Assembly (NCBI GenBank): GCA_943787265.1
Contig: CALSLT010000009.1
Location: 326,356-390,355, forward strand
Direction: 5' to 3'
Length of the DNA stretch: 64,000 nt
DNA from: an uncultured Planctomycetaceae bacterium
Lineage (GTDB): Bacteria; Planctomycetota; Planctomycetia; Planctomycetales; Planctomycetaceae
A program made the translations under genes and the position numbers. The notes below the pieces were generated by a model. It saw only the letters and a list, made by a program, of their open reading frames with translations. It did no database searches and was not told where the DNA came from. Shown one piece after another: positions 27,199-36,480 of the stretch (position 1 is its first letter; each line of letters begins with the position of its first letter).

Positions 27199-28944
27199 TC
27201 ACGACAACTCGGCAGCAGGTTGCTCAGGCTTCGGGCGTGTACGAGGCCCGTTCAAGAGTGTGCCGAGCCACGTGTAACGGACCAGAGTTTGGTATGAAAT
27301 CAAAAGCAGGCCCGTGGATATGCCGCAAACCAACAGAAATTTGATGAATGGCGACATTGGCCAGCCTCGTACAAGCCCTTGGCCCCAGATGACCAGCGGC
27401 AGATGCGCGACGTACAGCCAGTAGGAAGAGTCGGAGACGTACCGCATGGTCTTGTTTTCGGTGGACAGAAACTTTCGGAATAGCCCGATCATCCCGAAGG
27501 TCATTGCCCAAACGTAGACGGTCTGGGCAATCGCAGAGATAGAACGATCTGGAACTACGAAAGTCGTCGCGACCCCAACTGGAAGTACGACGAAAACAGC
27601 AAAAGGCAGCGACAGGAACCACCATCGCCCGAGTCGACCTTCGTTGTCGTCGGAATCAAAGTACAACGCGCCGAATCCGAAAAAGATTCCGTAGTACAGC
27701 AACAGGTGCGGTTGTGGGATTAACCCGATTGAGGTGTCTGGCCCGAAACTGGGCATCACGCTTCCCATAAACCATTGCGGGATCATTGTCAGAGGGAGCA
27801 GCCAGAGGGTTCTGCTCGGAGAAAGAATCAGCCAACTCGGCGCCCCTTTAAAATTCAGCATCTCAGCCACGATTGCGTAGACAGCGAAGATGGGGACCAG
27901 CCAGCACAGAAACCACAAGAACCACAGATGGTGGAAAACTGGCGTTGATACCAGGTGAAAGGTCTCGGTGACTCGAAACACGTCTCCGTTCATCAATTCA
28001 GCATAAACGTCAACAATCCCGCTGAGTGGCGACGAAGTATCGCCGACGTTTTCGCCAGCTGTTGTGTTCGCATTGGATTGTTCCTCACCGTTCACGTCTT
28101 CGACGGTTTCACCACTCAGTAGCCTTCGGCATAGCTGTTGCCCTTTTACGAGCTGTTTCTGGTCAGGCTTTGGTAGCTGCAGGATTCCGGTGATGAACTG
28201 GACGATGCCCCAATCGGCCTGCGTCGCGTCTGCTGGCGTGGCACCTTTGGCATCTCTTGCTTCGACGTCGGCTCCACTCTCAATTAACAGCTCTACGGCG
28301 GCGGCATGGCCAAGAAAAGCGGCAGCATGCAGTGGCCGGGCTCCGTCTCGGTTGCGGACGTCCAGATCTGCATCATGTTCAATTAGCAGACGAGCGACCT
28401 CGACGTGACCGTGAAGTGCTGCCCACGAAAGCGGAGTCACGCCAGAGAGTGTATCTTGAGCATTTACGTCGGCGCCTGCTGAGAGTTCAGCACGAGCTCC
28501 GTCGAGATCATTTTTTCTGACGGCAGCGATCAAAGCTGGCGAGCTTTCCGGCTGGCCGTCGGCAGCTTGTGTCGGACGGTTGACGTGAGCAGAGACCCAA
28601 TTCATCGCTGGCACGATCGTCACCAGGCCCAGGAGACAGGGCAGAAGGATTCGTTTAGCGCGATGTTTGATCAGCGAACTGAGTCCGCGTTTTCGCCAGA
28701 GCATTGCTGTGAAGAAGCCGCTCACCAGAAAGAAGAGAGGCATCCGGAAGCCGTGTACGGCCAGAAAAAACAATCCGAACAGTTCATTCTTCTGAGAGTC
28801 CTGCACGACCCACGGTCCGTCCGAGAAAGACAGCGCAGCGTGCAGCGCAATTCCCAGCAGCATCGCGATCGCACGCAACGCGTCTAGGTCGTGTCGACGG
28901 TTCGCCGTTGCTTGAGACGCGGCAGGCAATTCAGATTCAGACAT
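27199..28944 (-). CDS. Membrane acyltransferase (acyltransferase-3/OpgC-like) with an inserted ankyrin-repeat block
   Basis: A 581-residue membrane protein. The N-terminus has the acyltransferase-3 signature RHDLDALRAIAMLLGIALH with the catalytic-type Arg and His, followed by FRMPLFFLVSGFFTAML. After the third membrane segment a soluble block at about residues 135-245 contains three ankyrin repeats: AGADVNAQD, then GVTPLSWAALHGHVEVARLL and GARPLHAAAFLGHAAAVELL. A short acidic linker follows, after which the membrane part resumes (FHHLWFLWFLCWLVPIFAVY) and ends with YWLYVAHLPLVIWGQ. OpgC-like proteins succinylate or acetylate periplasmic glucans; the substrate here is unknown. The ankyrin block within the membrane core is unusual. 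Confidence 0.85.
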   Translation of the reverse strand: MSESELPAASQATANRRHDLDALRAIAMLLGIALHAALSFSDGPWVVQDSQKNELFGLFFLAVHGFRMPLFFLVSGFFTAMLWRKRGLSSLIKHRAKRILLPCLLGLVTIVPAMNWVSAHVNRPTQAADGQPESSPALIAAVRKNDLDGARAELSAGADVNAQDTLSGVTPLSWAALHGHVEVARLLIEHDADLDVRNRDGARPLHAAAFLGHAAAVELLIESGADVEARDAKGATPADATQADWGIVQFITGILQLPKPDQKQLVKGQQLCRRLLSGETVEDVNGEEQSNANTTAGENVGDTSSPLSGIVDVYAELMNGDVFRVTETFHLVSTPVFHHLWFLWFLCWLVPIFAVYAIVAEMLNFKGAPSWLILSPSRTLWLLPLTMIPQWFMGSVMPSFGPDTSIGLIPQPHLLLYYGIFFGFGALYFDSDDNEGRLGRWWFLSLPFAVFVVLPVGVATTFVVPDRSISAIAQTVYVWAMTFGMIGLFRKFLSTENKTMRYVSDSSYWLYVAHLPLVIWGQGLVRGWPMSPFIKFLLVCGISTGLLLISYQTLVRYTWLGTLLNGPRTRPKPEQPAAELS

Positions 28945-29320
28945 TGCAGGATTCTCTATGAGGGGCGGACGTCAGCGAAGATAAACCTTCCCGACAATCA
29001 TGTCGCTTTTGGAAACTGCGACACATGGCGTCTCTGAAGGTGCGGCATAGTACGGTTGCATGCCCCGCCGGACTCTTGCATTTGCGTATCAAATGGTAAC
29101 TGCGGGCATCGATTGTGAACTGGCAAACTTTCGTCTGAGCATCGAGCTACGATCAGCCGGAAGCGGCACAAAATACCAAGGCCATTTGTACCGCTCTGTA
29201 TCCGTTTTGTTGTCGCCCGCTGATCGAGCTTGCAGTCAGGCCCGCTGCATCGGAGACTCGTTTGCGACCATCGAACTTCGACGTCAAATCCACTCAGTCA
29301 ACTGGTTTCGCGGTACGACG
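28945..29320. other. Divergent promoter region between acyltransferase and two-component system
   Basis: About 375 bases. The response-regulator frame is open back to 29060, but that stretch lacks protein-like character and the receiver domain starts only after 29321. No obvious direct repeat marking a regulator binding site was picked out. Confidence 0.4.
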
Positions 29321-30028
29321 ATGCAAAACGAAAATGACAATCGCCGGATTCTACTCGTCGAAGATGACGCCGACTTGGCGTCGATGGTTTCCGACTTCCT
29401 GGCGCTTAATGGATTCGATGTTGCTGTCGAAGGGCGAGGTGACGACGCTGTTGCCAGAATTCTCGGCGAGAATCCGGAAGCCGTGATTCTTGATATTAAT
29501 CTGCCTGGTTTAGATGGACTCTCCGTCTGCCAGAGCGTGAGGCCCGATTATCACGGAACAATCCTGATACTTACTGCTCGCGGAGACGAGGTTGACGAAG
29601 TCGTCAGTCTGGAAGTTGGCGCGGACGATTACATGGCTAAGCCCGTGCGTCCGCGAGCGTTGCTCGCTCGACTGCAGGTTCATCTTCGCCGTAGCTCAGA
29701 TCAGGCTTCAGGTGCACCAGTCGGCCCTATCGAATCCGGCTCGTTGCGCATCGAGCCATCTCGTCGCGCGGCCGAGCTTGCAGGCAAGGCGCTTCAGCTA
29801 ACGACAGCGGAATTCGATCTACTTCTCCTTCTTGCAGAAAACGTCGGTCAGTCCCTCAGTCGAAACGAAATTTATCAACGAATCCACGGTATGAACTACG
29901 ACGGTCTCGATCGGTCCATCGACCTGCGAGTCTCACGCCTCCGAAAGAAACTGGGAGACGATCCTGCGAACCCTCAACGGATCAAGTCGGTACGAGGCGT
30001 CGGATACATGCTGGTGGTTGAGTCATGA
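29321..30028 (+). CDS. OmpR/PhoB-family response regulator (RstA-like)
   Basis: A 235-residue DNA-binding response regulator. The receiver domain (about 8-120) shows ILLVEDDADLASMVSDFLAL with the acidic pair, the phospho-acceptor Asp in VILDINLPGLDGLSVC, Thr in ILTAR and the conserved Lys in DDYMAKPVRPRAL. The winged-helix output domain (about 140-233) shows LTTAEFDLLLLLAENVGQSL then RSIDLRVSRLRKKLGD and VRGVGYML. ATG 29321 was chosen because the receiver starts there. Its stop overlaps the kinase start (ATGA), so the pair is translationally coupled. Confidence 0.93.
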   Translation: MQNENDNRRILLVEDDADLASMVSDFLALNGFDVAVEGRGDDAVARILGENPEAVILDINLPGLDGLSVCQSVRPDYHGTILILTARGDEVDEVVSLEVGADDYMAKPVRPRALLARLQVHLRRSSDQASGAPVGPIESGSLRIEPSRRAAELAGKALQLTTAEFDLLLLLAENVGQSLSRNEIYQRIHGMNYDGLDRSIDLRVSRLRKKLGDDPANPQRIKSVRGVGYMLVVES

Positions 30029-31617
30029 CTCGACTTTTTATTCAGTTTTACGTCGGCGTCCTGGTCGTACTCTTCAGCGTCTGGCTTATTCATGGAGCGA
30101 TTGCTGAGCGGCAGATCGGGATCGAAATACCGCGGATTGTCGAGGTCGCTCATCGAGGCGGTATTACATTGCTGGCTGAGAGAATCGACGCAGCTTCACT
30201 TGAGGAACGAGCTATCGTGCTCAATGAGTTGCGACAGGACTTCGGGTTTACGCAGAAAGCTGGTTTGGCCATCAGAATTGTTTCGGTCGAGACGCTATCA
30301 CTAGAAAGTCGACAGCGATTCCAGGCTGGGGAGAAAGCGGTTTTCGATAACGGACAGCTTGTGACTATGCTGGCATCAGGAAACGAAGCACTACGGCTTG
30401 GCCCGTTTCCACAGTTCACACATTACGAACGAGCAATGCAGGGCGGACTTCGACTGGCGATGGCTTCCGTTGCGGAGCAAGGCGAGAAAGATCACAGCAG
30501 CACTCTGGAAAGGTTGGAAGAGACTTTCGGGTACGATGTCGTGCAGCTCGAAACTGGCGAACTCCCTGGCTGGCAGCGGATTCGTATTGCCGCTGGAGAA
30601 GACTCGGTCTTTTATCTTGATGACGGCATGCCGTACGTCGTTGCGCCACTTTCAGACCGTTCAGTAGTCCTTCGTTTTGGGCCATTGCCAGACTACGCAG
30701 ACACCGAACAACGAATTTTTGCCAGATCAACAGCGATTGTTTTGCTTGTCACCGCAATCGCCATCGCGCTGCTGCTGCGACCGATGGCTCGCCAACTGAG
30801 ACTGGTCGAACAGGCGGCACGGGCCATTTCATCCGGAGAGCTGAATACGCGAGTCGACGAATCAATGGTTCGCTCTGCAAAGCCGTTGGCTGAAGCGTTC
30901 AATCAGATGGCCACTCGAACGGAAACACTATTGAGGACTCAACGGGAAATCCTACAGACGGTTTCTCACGAACTACGAACTCCATTGTCCAGAATTCGGT
31001 TTGCCATCGACCTGATCGAAGCTGCTGAAGATGACGCCGAACGATCAAAGCGTCTGCAAGCGGTCGATGATGCAACCAGTGAACTCGACGAACTTGTGGG
31101 GGAGCTACTCCAATACGTGCGGCTTGAATCGGCCGAGCCAGCTTCGGATCGTGAAACGCTACCACTCGAAGCCTCGTGCGACGCTTTGGTTGAGAAGTAC
31201 TCTGCGATTTATACAGGCGTCCGCTTCGCGACGCGGCCTGCCGATGTTGATTCCAATTCTGCAGTCTACTTGGATGTTGTCCCAACGGCGTTTCATCGAG
31301 CGATTGGTAATCTGTTGAGCAATGCCGGACGGTACGCGAAGAATCAGGTTGTCGTCTCATCCACAGTCGACGATGGTTCCGTCACGATTTCAGTCGAAGA
31401 CGACGGTCCTGGAGTTCCAGAAGATGATCGAGAACGAGTCCTTGAACCATTTACTCGATTGGAAGGCAACGCTGGAACTCAGGGAGTGGGGCTCGGTCTG
31501 GCCATTGTCCGCCGAATCGTGATTCAGCACGGCGGCAGTGTGTCAGTTGGTGCTAGCAATCTCGGAGGTTGCGGGATCTCCACGACATGGCCGATGGCTG
31601 AAGAGGGCTCAACCTGA
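30025..31617 (+). CDS. Sensor histidine kinase (RstB-like)
   Basis: Partner of the preceding response regulator. TM1 is residues 4-25 (LFIQFYVGVLVVLFSVWLIH), followed by a periplasmic sensor of about 200 residues and TM2 around 232-251 (AIVLLVTAIAIALLL). HAMP domain: RPMARQLRLVEQAARAISSG. The HisKA phospho-His lies in VSHELRTPLSRIRFAIDLIE. HATPase motifs: N box NLLSNAGRYAKN, G1 EDDGPGVPEDD, G2 GVGLGLAIVRR. The sensed signal is unknown. Confidence 0.93.
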   Translation: MTRLFIQFYVGVLVVLFSVWLIHGAIAERQIGIEIPRIVEVAHRGGITLLAERIDAASLEERAIVLNELRQDFGFTQKAGLAIRIVSVETLSLESRQRFQAGEKAVFDNGQLVTMLASGNEALRLGPFPQFTHYERAMQGGLRLAMASVAEQGEKDHSSTLERLEETFGYDVVQLETGELPGWQRIRIAAGEDSVFYLDDGMPYVVAPLSDRSVVLRFGPLPDYADTEQRIFARSTAIVLLVTAIAIALLLRPMARQLRLVEQAARAISSGELNTRVDESMVRSAKPLAEAFNQMATRTETLLRTQREILQTVSHELRTPLSRIRFAIDLIEAAEDDAERSKRLQAVDDATSELDELVGELLQYVRLESAEPASDRETLPLEASCDALVEKYSAIYTGVRFATRPADVDSNSAVYLDVVPTAFHRAIGNLLSNAGRYAKNQVVVSSTVDDGSVTISVEDDGPGVPEDDRERVLEPFTRLEGNAGTQGVGLGLAIVRRIVIQHGGSVSVGASNLGGCGISTTWPMAEEGST

Positions 31618-31723
31618 TGAAAGAATTCTGAAAGAACACGCAGCAGAATTGCTCGGCTCAGGCTGTCCCACAACAATTCGCATCTGAACACTCGACCGAA
31701 AACACAATCAAGGATCAACGGCC

Positions 31724-32590
31724 ATGCTGTCTTCTACTTTTGTCGCGTTGACGCTCGCGCTTGCCATGCAACAGCCGGCCGAATTTCAGTTTGAAATCCG
31801 AAACGACATTGTCTATTCGAAGGTCGCTGATCGTGATCTTCTGCTCGATGCTTATCTGCCTGAGAAGGGTGGCGCATCGCCTGCGGTTCTGGTTGTTCAC
31901 GGCGGTGCCTGGCGAATGGGAAACCGCAAGCAGTTGAGAGGCTATGCCGAGGCATTAGCGAAGACCGGATTTGTCTGCTTTGCGATCGACTATCGCCTCG
32001 CTCCGCAGCACAAGTTTCCTGCCCAGATCGAAGACTGCCGATCCGCAGTAAAGTGGATTCGGACCAACGCTGCTCAGTACAAAGTTGATCCACAAAAACT
32101 CGGTGCGATTGGGTACTCGGCCGGTGGCCACCTCGTCTCGCTTCTTGGCACGACCGGAGAAGCTCCGACGGAGAAGAACGGTAACGTCGACACTCGACTT
32201 CAGGTTGTCGTTGCGGGCGGAGCACCGACAGACTTTCGGTGGTTTCCGGACAAAGGGAAATGGTGCGAATTTCTGATGGGCGGCACTCTGGATACCGTTC
32301 CGGAAAAGTTCTTCGCAGCATCGTCGTCTGCATTTGCTGATAAGAACGACCCGCCAACGTTCTTCTTTAATGGCACGGAAGATACGCTCGTTCCCTTGCC
32401 TTGGAGCCAGTCCTGTTTCGGAGCTCTCAAGGCCGCCGGTGTGAAGACAGAGTTTCACAAGATCGAAGGCGCGGGGCACATGCAGGCCGCCCGCAATCGG
32501 GAAGCTCTTGAGAAGGCTTACAACTTCCTCAAGACCGAGTTATTGCCACCTGCTGACCGGGCTGCTGAAATTTCCGGCAAGGATAAGTAA
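31724..32590 (+). CDS. Alpha/beta hydrolase, carboxylesterase (BD-FAE/Aes-like)
   Basis: An exported esterase of 288 residues. Residues 1-16 (MLSSTFVALTLALAMQ) form a signal-peptide-like start. The oxyanion-hole motif is VVHGGAWRMGNR and the nucleophile elbow GAIGYSAGGHL with catalytic Ser. The acidic residue is likely the Asp of FFNGTEDTLVP and the His that of IEGAGHMQA. DYRLAPQHKFPAQ is typical of this branch. It follows the two-component pair by about 105 bases and may be one of its targets (inference). Confidence 0.88.
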   Translation: MLSSTFVALTLALAMQQPAEFQFEIRNDIVYSKVADRDLLLDAYLPEKGGASPAVLVVHGGAWRMGNRKQLRGYAEALAKTGFVCFAIDYRLAPQHKFPAQIEDCRSAVKWIRTNAAQYKVDPQKLGAIGYSAGGHLVSLLGTTGEAPTEKNGNVDTRLQVVVAGGAPTDFRWFPDKGKWCEFLMGGTLDTVPEKFFAASSSAFADKNDPPTFFFNGTEDTLVPLPWSQSCFGALKAAGVKTEFHKIEGAGHMQAARNREALEKAYNFLKTELLPPADRAAEISGKDK

Positions 32591-32775
32591 GCAGTTCTGT
32601 GCTTCAAGAATGAAAGAGTTCCCGAAGCGCAAGCACAAGGGCGAAGATGAATCTTCGCCCATGCCCTCGCTGCGCCACGCTCCGGGGAACTCCGTCAGTT
32701 AGTCTACACGATCATCGGTCTTATCGAGCAAGCGTGACGAGCTGCGGAAACAAAAACGATGGCGAGCCGAAGCTG

Positions 32776-35700
32776 TCAGGAAAGCAGCATGTCGAGGTCT
32801 TCGACGGTCATTTTCTTCATTACGGAATTGTTTTCCTGAAGAATAGCGTCCGCGAGTTCCTTCTTCTGTTGCTGCAACGAGGCGATCTTTTCTTCGACCG
32901 TGCCGCGGCAGATGAGTCGGTAGGCGAAGACCTGCTTCGTTTGTCCGACTCGGTGAGCACGGTCGATGGCCTGAGCTTCGACGGCCGGGTTCCACCACGG
33001 GTCGAGCAGGAAAACGTATTCCGCAGCCGTCAGGTTGAGCCCCAAGCCGCCAGCCTTCAGGCTGATCAGGAAGACCGGACAGTCGGGATCGTTCTGGAAT
33101 CTGTCGACGTGCTCCTTGCGGTTGCGAGTCTGGCCATCGAGGTATTCGTAGGTGATACCCTTCTCTTCGAATCGTTTTCGTACGATGGAAAGCAGGCTGG
33201 TGAACTGCGAGAAGACCAGTGCTTTGTGCCCTTCGCCAATGAGTTCTTCGACGTGCGAAAGTAGGACATCCATCTTGGCCGACGCGCCGTCAACTCGTTC
33301 TTCGTCGAGCAGGCCCGGATGGCAAGCCGCCTGACGCAATCTCAGCAGTGCTTCGAGCACGTGCATTTGCGATTTGGCCAGCCCTTGATCTTTTACCAGA
33401 CCGATGAGTGACTCGCGGTAGTGAGCGCGCATTTCGTCGTAAAGTTTTTGTTGCTCACGACCCATATCGCAATAAAGCGTTTGCTCAAGTTTCTCAGGCA
33501 GGTCATTTGCGACTTGTTGCTTGGTGCGTCGCAGGATGAATGGGTCCAGGCCTTTGCGAAGTAGCTCGCGGGATTCTGTGTCCGTGGCGTCCGCCGCGTA
33601 GATTCTGAACAACGAACTCCGACCAAGCATTCCAGGGTTGAGGAATTCAAAGATCGACCACAGGTCCCCGAGATGGTTTTCGATCGGCGTACCACTAAGA
33701 GCAACGCGGTAACGAGCGTTGAGCAGCCGCGAAGCCTTCGCAACCTGAGAAGCCGAGTTCTTAATCGTCTGCGCTTCGTCGAGCACGATATAGTCAAACG
33801 GAATGTCTTTGAGCTGATAAACGTCGCGACGCAGCGTCCCGTACGTCGTGAGGATGACATCCATCTTGTGGAAGTCGTCGCGGAGTTGAGCACGCTCGAT
33901 GCCAATGTACTCGAGCATTTTCAGTTCCGGAGTAAAACGTTGGCCTTCTTCCATCCAGTTGAAGAGAAGCGACTTCGGAACGACGATCAGCGTCGGGTAT
34001 TTCGGCTCCATCTTCTGGTCTTTGCGTTCCTGCAGCAGAGCCAGCAGTTGAACGGTCTTACCAAGGCCCATGTCGTCGGCAAGGCAACCGCCAAAACCAA
34101 ACGCCTGAAGATACTGGAGCCAGCCGAGGCCTTCTTTCTGATATCCACGCAGTTCGCCTTCGAAGGTCGGCGGCGCGACGGCTTCTTCCACTCCGTCGAA
34201 GGTTCGCATTCGGTCGCGGATGTCGAGAAACTTCTGGTCGTAGTCGACTGCTTCCTGTCCGGAAAGCAGTGCGTCCAGAAGCCCGGCTTGTGTGTTTGAA
34301 AATCGCAGATTCTCGCCATCCGGAGTTCCAAGACCGGTCAGCAGCCCGTACTGAGCCAACCATTCTTCAGGAAGAATTCCCATCGATCCGTCATCAAGCT
34401 GGATCGTGGTTTCACCTCGTGAAAGCGCTGCCAGGAGTTCCGGAAGGGAAACATTCAAACCTGCAAAGTCGACGTCGGCTTGAAGCTCAAACCAGTCTGT
34501 CGACGTGTTGACTCGGAACTGGATCGGACCTGCCTGACGAACGTCGCGGCCGTCTGCCTGAACCTGCCATTTCTCATCGATCAACTGACGAACTGCGGGA
34601 CCAAGATCACGCGTTGAGATTTCGACATCGTGCGCACCGCGTCGGCGATCGAGCAGTCGTCGAAAACCGAACTGGTCGAGCTTTCTCCAGAGTTCCTGTT
34701 CGGCGTGGCGATTCCGAACCAACGCTCGACCAAGTTCCCGCTGCACGATGACGGCGCGGCGGCTGGAGCCTCGTACGTCAGTTCCGTCATAATCGAAGTG
34801 CAATTCCGCTCGCAGCTTTTCGTACTTCCAGCGGCCTTTCGGTGCCGCGACGATCAGCTTTGGATTCGGAACAGAAGTGACCTCTTCCAGCTTCAACTGC
34901 TCGGGCAGCTCAAGCTTTGGCATGGCCGGCATGTCGAGTAACTGATCGACGAAGTCAGACTCGTCGCCAGCAGGAACACGGATGACGTCTTTCGAACGCA
35001 ACAATCGGATCCACTCGTACGCGCCGAAATCTTCGAGATGAGCGATCGATCGTCCTCGGACGACGAAGCCGCCCGGTACGATCAGCGTGACGTCGCGGAC
35101 GTCGCATGTTGTTCCTTCTTCGTCCTCGCGGGACAGGCGGCCTTCGAGTGTCCAGTAAGTGCGAGGCTCGTCAGAGGAATCTTCTTCGGCATCGACATCC
35201 GCGTCCGTGCCAAAGTCGGCTTCTTCGTCGGGCTGTTCTTCTCCTGCCTCTTCATGAGCAGTTTCGTCTTCCAGAACGATCTTGTCGGTCGTCTGCACGA
35301 CCTGCATCGACAGCTGCCAGGCGGGGCCATCGTCCCAGGTGACTTTCTTCGTGGTGTCTTCACCAGTCGGGTCGAAAATGACGAACCGTTCGGTCTTGCA
35401 AAGCAGCGGCAGGACTTTTTCACCGAGTTCTGACGGCAACCGGTATCGATAAACGGCAGTCTGAAATTCGCTCTGCTGACCGAACCAGTTTGTTCGGTCA
35501 ATGACTCCTCCGCCCATCAGTGCGAGGATGTCGCGATCTTCTTCACGCTCGACATCATCGAGCTTTCCGGGCTTCAGCTTGAGAGGCTTCATCTTGCCCC
35601 ACTGACCGCTGGCTCGCCTTTGCCTTTGTGCCACGTCGACGATGATCTGACCGTGTTCGCGGCTGGCGCCGATGTCGAGTTGGAAAAGAATCTCGCGCTC

Positions 35701-36210
35701 TCGCGACGTCGCTGACGCCAGCTCACCTTCATCCAGATCGTCGCGGATCGTTTTCAGGCGACGTTCCCAGTCGCTCAGCGGTCGTTCGATCTGACGTGGC
35801 GCTCGCGTTTTCTGCTGAGTCGGCGCGAAGGCGTCTCCGATGGAGATGTCGTCGAAGAGGTCGGAATCCAAGTCCATGTCGAGATCGTCTTCGATCGCGA
35901 CGAACGGCGGAAAATGTCCAGACCGGACACCACCGTTGATGTAGCCTTGATCCTCGGCGATCAGAATTGTCGCCCAGACGTGCTTGCAGTGGATTTCCTG
36001 CTGGCCGGGTTTTGCGCAGGTGCAGAATGGGACCAACTGAGCGTCGTCGCGTGACAGTTGCGTCTGAAACTCGTCGCCATCGTGAACGACGCCGTACAGT
36101 CGGTCGTCCGTGACATGAGTGATCTCAACCCGCTCGCTTTGAACGTACGCCGCACCGCGAAATCGAATATCGCCTCGGAACCGAGGTTCCATAACCTTTA
36201 TCAGTGACAC
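32776..36210 (-). CDS. SNF2-family helicase with N-terminal SWIM zinc finger
   Basis: A 1,144-residue Rad54/HepA-like ATPase that likely remodels protein-DNA complexes. The N-terminal SWIM zinc finger is FCTCAKPGQQEIHCKHVWA (C-x-C...C-x-H) near residue 65. A long middle region (about 200-640) is charged and variable. The SNF2 core begins at YQKEGLGWLQYLQAFGFGG with Walker A DDMGLGKT near residue 713, then LDEAQTIKN (motif II) and ALSGTPIENHLGDLWSIF. The C-terminal helicase half has FSQFTSLLSIVRKRFEEKG, LKAGGLGLNLTAA and QAIDRAHRVGQTKQV. A GTG start at 36210 follows AGGGAG at good spacing; ATG 36192 is the alternative. Confidence 0.93.
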   Translation of the reverse strand: MSLIKVMEPRFRGDIRFRGAAYVQSERVEITHVTDDRLYGVVHDGDEFQTQLSRDDAQLVPFCTCAKPGQQEIHCKHVWATILIAEDQGYINGGVRSGHFPPFVAIEDDLDMDLDSDLFDDISIGDAFAPTQQKTRAPRQIERPLSDWERRLKTIRDDLDEGELASATSREREILFQLDIGASREHGQIIVDVAQRQRRASGQWGKMKPLKLKPGKLDDVEREEDRDILALMGGGVIDRTNWFGQQSEFQTAVYRYRLPSELGEKVLPLLCKTERFVIFDPTGEDTTKKVTWDDGPAWQLSMQVVQTTDKIVLEDETAHEEAGEEQPDEEADFGTDADVDAEEDSSDEPRTYWTLEGRLSREDEEGTTCDVRDVTLIVPGGFVVRGRSIAHLEDFGAYEWIRLLRSKDVIRVPAGDESDFVDQLLDMPAMPKLELPEQLKLEEVTSVPNPKLIVAAPKGRWKYEKLRAELHFDYDGTDVRGSSRRAVIVQRELGRALVRNRHAEQELWRKLDQFGFRRLLDRRRGAHDVEISTRDLGPAVRQLIDEKWQVQADGRDVRQAGPIQFRVNTSTDWFELQADVDFAGLNVSLPELLAALSRGETTIQLDDGSMGILPEEWLAQYGLLTGLGTPDGENLRFSNTQAGLLDALLSGQEAVDYDQKFLDIRDRMRTFDGVEEAVAPPTFEGELRGYQKEGLGWLQYLQAFGFGGCLADDMGLGKTVQLLALLQERKDQKMEPKYPTLIVVPKSLLFNWMEEGQRFTPELKMLEYIGIERAQLRDDFHKMDVILTTYGTLRRDVYQLKDIPFDYIVLDEAQTIKNSASQVAKASRLLNARYRVALSGTPIENHLGDLWSIFEFLNPGMLGRSSLFRIYAADATDTESRELLRKGLDPFILRRTKQQVANDLPEKLEQTLYCDMGREQQKLYDEMRAHYRESLIGLVKDQGLAKSQMHVLEALLRLRQAACHPGLLDEERVDGASAKMDVLLSHVEELIGEGHKALVFSQFTSLLSIVRKRFEEKGITYEYLDGQTRNRKEHVDRFQNDPDCPVFLISLKAGGLGLNLTAAEYVFLLDPWWNPAVEAQAIDRAHRVGQTKQVFAYRLICRGTVEEKIASLQQQKKELADAILQENNSVMKKMTVEDLDMLLS

Positions 36211-36480
36211 AACGGCTCCCTGCCATTCGTGAATAATTCAACCGATGAACTCATAACTGAGCAAACGCTCGAAAAATCGAGCGCGTCCTACGAGGTTATG
36301 GGATTCCACCCTCGTTTTACCAGAGCCTCAGAACCCCCTTTTCGTCAGCTTTTGGCAATAATTCTGGCTCTGGGCAAAGCGGTGTCGGATGTGCTACTCT
36401 CCGGAGTTTTCCTGGCCGCACATTCGAGCCGCGCCACGCACACGCCCCTCTCACATCGCGTTTCCCCTGGTTTGTGATTC

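Noticed and set aside
32639..32660. Palindrome GGGCGAAGAT/ATCTTCGCCC after the esterase gene as a terminator
   Set aside because: The centre is only two bases and no T run follows on either strand; it may be an operator-like palindrome but nothing supports a role.
36266..36283. CGCTCGA/TCGAGCG hairpin between the SNF2 helicase and oxidoreductase genes
   Set aside because: A 7-bp repeat with no T tract and no second copy; too weak to call an operator or terminator.
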